From Labilibaculum sp. (GTDB taxonomy: Bacteria > Bacteroidota > Bacteroidia > Bacteroidales > Marinifilaceae): a stretch of 64,000 bases of DNA. Both the position numbers and the translations under genes were made by a program. Under the pieces are notes generated by a model that did not search any database, had not been told where the DNA came from, and saw only the letters and a program-made list of their open reading frames with translations. Of this stretch, positions 61,980-64,000 are shown one piece after another. Positions within the stretch are counted from its first letter, which is position 1, and every line of letters begins with the position of its first letter. The DNA lies in NCBI RefSeq assembly GCF_963664555.1, contig NZ_OY761461.1:4629769-4693768 (forward strand), in the 5' to 3' direction.

Positions 61980-64000
61980 ATGAAAAAAGCATTATTACTA
62001 CTAGTGTTCGGGGTATTATTAACTCCTTTCGCAAGTTTTGCCAGTGAAGCAGACCTGGTTGTTCCCGATTTAAGACAGAGTGTTTTTGGCGGACTAGGTG
62101 GCATAAATGGTTGGAACCTTTTATTTTATGGCATTGTAGTTATCGTTTTGGGTTTATTCTTCGGAATGATTCAATTTAATAGAATTAAAAATCTTCCTGT
62201 ACATCATTCAATGGCAAAGGTTTCCAATATTATTTACGAAACCTGTAAAACTTACCTACTGCAGCAAGGTAAATTTCTAATTATTCTTTTTCTGATTATT
62301 GGTTTTGCAATTTCCTATTATTTTATTGGTTTAGCTCACGTATCCATTCCAAAAACTATGCTTATTCTGCTTTGGACAGTACTGGGAATATTAGGATCGT
62401 ATGGAGTTGCCTGGTTTGGAATCAGGATAAATACTTACGCAAACAGCCGCACATCATTTGCAGCGCTTAAGAAAAAGCCCTTCGATGTAATGTCCATTCC
62501 ATTGCAGGCAGGTATGAGTGTTGGTCTTCTTTTAATTTGTATCGAGCTGATCATGATGATCGCTATTTTGCTGTTTATACCTGGTGATAGTGCCGGTGCA
62601 TGCTTCGTGGGTTTTGCAATTGGTGAATCATTAGCCGCTTCGGCTCTTCGAATTGCCGGTGGCATTTTTACCAAAATTGCCGACATTGGTGCCGATTTAA
62701 TGAAAATTGTCTTCAAAATTGGCGAAGATGACCCACGTAATCCCGGAGTAATTGCCGATTGTACTGGCGATAATGCAGGTGATAGCGTGGGGCCAACCGC
62801 TGATGGGTTTGAAACTTATGGCGTTACAGGTGTTGCATTGATTACTTTTATCATTTTAATGTTTGGTGAAACCGGATTAATGCCCAATGTTGGGTTTGCA
62901 TCAACTCTTATTGTCTGGATTTTCGCTATGCGTGTCCTGATGATCTTCACATCAGTATTTGCTTATTTGGTAAATCAAGCCATTGCAAAAGCAAGATACA
63001 GTCAAGCTGATCATTTTAATTTTGAAGCTCCACTGACTTCTTTGGTATGGATTACTTCGATTATTTCAATTGTTGTAACTTATGTTGTCAGCGATATTCT
63101 AATATCAGATCTGCCTGAAGGATTGTGGTGGAAACTTTCAACAATAATATCCTGCGGAACACTTGCCGCTGCGGTTATTCCCGAATTAACCAAAGCATTT
63201 ACCAGTTCGGGTTCCCGTCATGTTCAGGAAGTGGTTACTGCTTCCCGGGAAGGTGGTGCATCCTTAACGATTCTTTCGGGAATGGTAGCCGGTAATTTCT
63301 CTGCTTTTTGGAAAGGTATGGTAATGATGGCTCTTATGGCTACTGCATTTTACACCGTTCAGGACATTGCCATATTTGGCGATTATCCTGGAATTTTCGC
63401 CTTTGGATTAGTGGCTTTTGGTTTCTTGGGAATGGGCCCCGTTACCATTGCTGTTGACAGTTATGGTCCGGTAACAGATAATGCTCAATCGGTTTTTGAA
63501 CTATCTCAGATAGAAAAGATTCCAAACATTAAAGAAGAAATTCTTAACGATTTTGGTTTTGAACCTAATTTTGTAAGTGGCAAACACAATTTGGAAGAGA
63601 ATGACTCTGCCGGAAATACCTTTAAAGCTACGGCCAAACCCGTATTAATTGGCACTGCAGTTATTGGTGCAACTACAATGATTTTTGCAATTATCCTTTT
63701 GCTTAAGGGAACGATTCTCTCGAATGGGGAATCATTACTGCAAATTCAATTGACCGATCCATCTGTGATTCTTGGTTTAATTACTGGCGGGGCTGTAATT
63801 TTCTGGTTCTCGGGTGCATCCATGCAAGCTGTTACTACCGGAGCTTATCGTGCAGTTGAATACATCAAAAGGAATATCGATTTGGACAAGACAGAAGCCG
63901 ACATTGAAGATTCAAAGAATGTTGTGAGAATTTGCACTCAGTATGCACAAACAGGAATGTGGAACATTTTTGCCGTAATTTTATGCCTGACACTGGCATT
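61980..64000 (+). CDS. hppA: Membrane-bound proton/sodium-translocating pyrophosphatase, 3' truncated by the window
   Basis: The first 673 codons of an ion-pumping pyrophosphatase, running off the end of the window. A cleavable-looking signal (MKKALLLLVFGVLLTPFASFA) is followed by many membrane helices. The pyrophosphate site is intact: GEDDPRNPG (about 248-256), GDNAGDSVGPTADGFETYG. At the K+-dependence position the motif reads GNTFKA (Lys549), like the K+-independent type rather than the Ala of the K+-dependent one. Wording such as KPVLIGTAVIGATTM suggests a divergent branch. Ion specificity cannot be read. Confidence 0.92.
   Translation, partial: MKKALLLLVFGVLLTPFASFASEADLVVPDLRQSVFGGLGGINGWNLLFYGIVVIVLGLFFGMIQFNRIKNLPVHHSMAKVSNIIYETCKTYLLQQGKFLIILFLIIGFAISYYFIGLAHVSIPKTMLILLWTVLGILGSYGVAWFGIRINTYANSRTSFAALKKKPFDVMSIPLQAGMSVGLLLICIELIMMIAILLFIPGDSAGACFVGFAIGESLAASALRIAGGIFTKIADIGADLMKIVFKIGEDDPRNPGVIADCTGDNAGDSVGPTADGFETYGVTGVALITFIILMFGETGLMPNVGFASTLIVWIFAMRVLMIFTSVFAYLVNQAIAKARYSQADHFNFEAPLTSLVWITSIISIVVTYVVSDILISDLPEGLWWKLSTIISCGTLAAAVIPELTKAFTSSGSRHVQEVVTASREGGASLTILSGMVAGNFSAFWKGMVMMALMATAFYTVQDIAIFGDYPGIFAFGLVAFGFLGMGPVTIAVDSYGPVTDNAQSVFELSQIEKIPNIKEEILNDFGFEPNFVSGKHNLEENDSAGNTFKATAKPVLIGTAVIGATTMIFAIILLLKGTILSNGESLLQIQLTDPSVILGLITGGAVIFWFSGASMQAVTTGAYRAVEYIKRNIDLDKTEADIEDSKNVVRICTQYAQTGMWNIFAVILCLTLA

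Overview
The window is a stretch of core chromosome from a low-GC (visibly AT-rich) Bacteroidota. The evidence is the gene content (DUF5686 and DUF5020 outer-membrane proteins, DUF4286, SprA-free gliding-type neighbours absent, lipoproteins of a Bacteroidota-only family, a purH-mreBCD-mrdA-rodA cluster), the near absence of Shine-Dalgarno sequences, and repeated matches to the Bacteroidota promoter -7 box TAnnTTTG. A marine member of the Marinilabiliales/Marinifilaceae is my best guess, but this is inference from protein style only. I see no prophage, insertion sequence, CRISPR array, rRNA operon or obvious genomic island.

Layout. 1-3.3 kb: end of a helix-hairpin-helix outer-membrane protein, a thioesterase, an RluA-type pseudouridine synthase, and ybaK plus a HAD phosphatase behind a structured leader. 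3.3-8.5 kb: nucleobase uptake (DUF5020 channel, AzgA-type permease, UraA) surrounding an 840-bp non-coding region with a decayed 41-bp tandem repeat array and an orphan lipoprotein. 8.6-17 kb: lipA-lipB-recJ, lysS, gpsA, pgi. 17-24 kb: two unrecognised genes, a DMT exporter, a hybrid sensor kinase with an odd receiver domain, a cyclic 2,3-diphosphoglycerate synthetase-like GTPase and an ACP phosphodiesterase. 24.3-31.6 kb: the cell-shape cluster purH-mreB-mreC-mreD-mrdA-rodA, all on the minus strand, with a terminator inside it between mreB and mreC. 31.9-38.7 kb: rsmA-mgtE, a flippase-like membrane protein coupled to a frameshifted GNAT-like gene, and recQ. 39-44.2 kb: kdsD-tatC-DUF5686-lptB (envelope biogenesis). 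44.3-48 kb: tRNA-Leu(UAG), tig, clpP, clpX (protein folding and turnover). 48-52.8 kb: an operon of a Gate-domain protein, thyA, folA and a lipoprotein, next to a NupG-type nucleoside importer. 52.9-64 kb: bifunctional nuclease, rplU-rpmA, serS, a TPR protein, DUF4286, a second DMT exporter, ruvC, greA-HIT, a Rieske-like lipoprotein and a 3'-truncated membrane pyrophosphatase.

The genes work mostly as housekeeping modules. Pyrimidine and purine supply recurs: DUF5020/AzgA/UraA bring nucleobases in, NupG and the Gate protein handle nucleosides, purH makes IMP, and thyA/folA make dTMP. A second theme is the envelope: KDO precursor (kdsD), LPS export (lptB), Tat export, and the elongasome. The least explained items are the 41-bp repeat array at 5591-5881, which carries a hairpin with a compensatory base-pair change between copies, the two mutually exclusive hairpins before ybaK, the single-base frameshift at about 35337, and several divergent family members (sensor kinase receiver, Rieske-like lipoprotein, pyrophosphatase).
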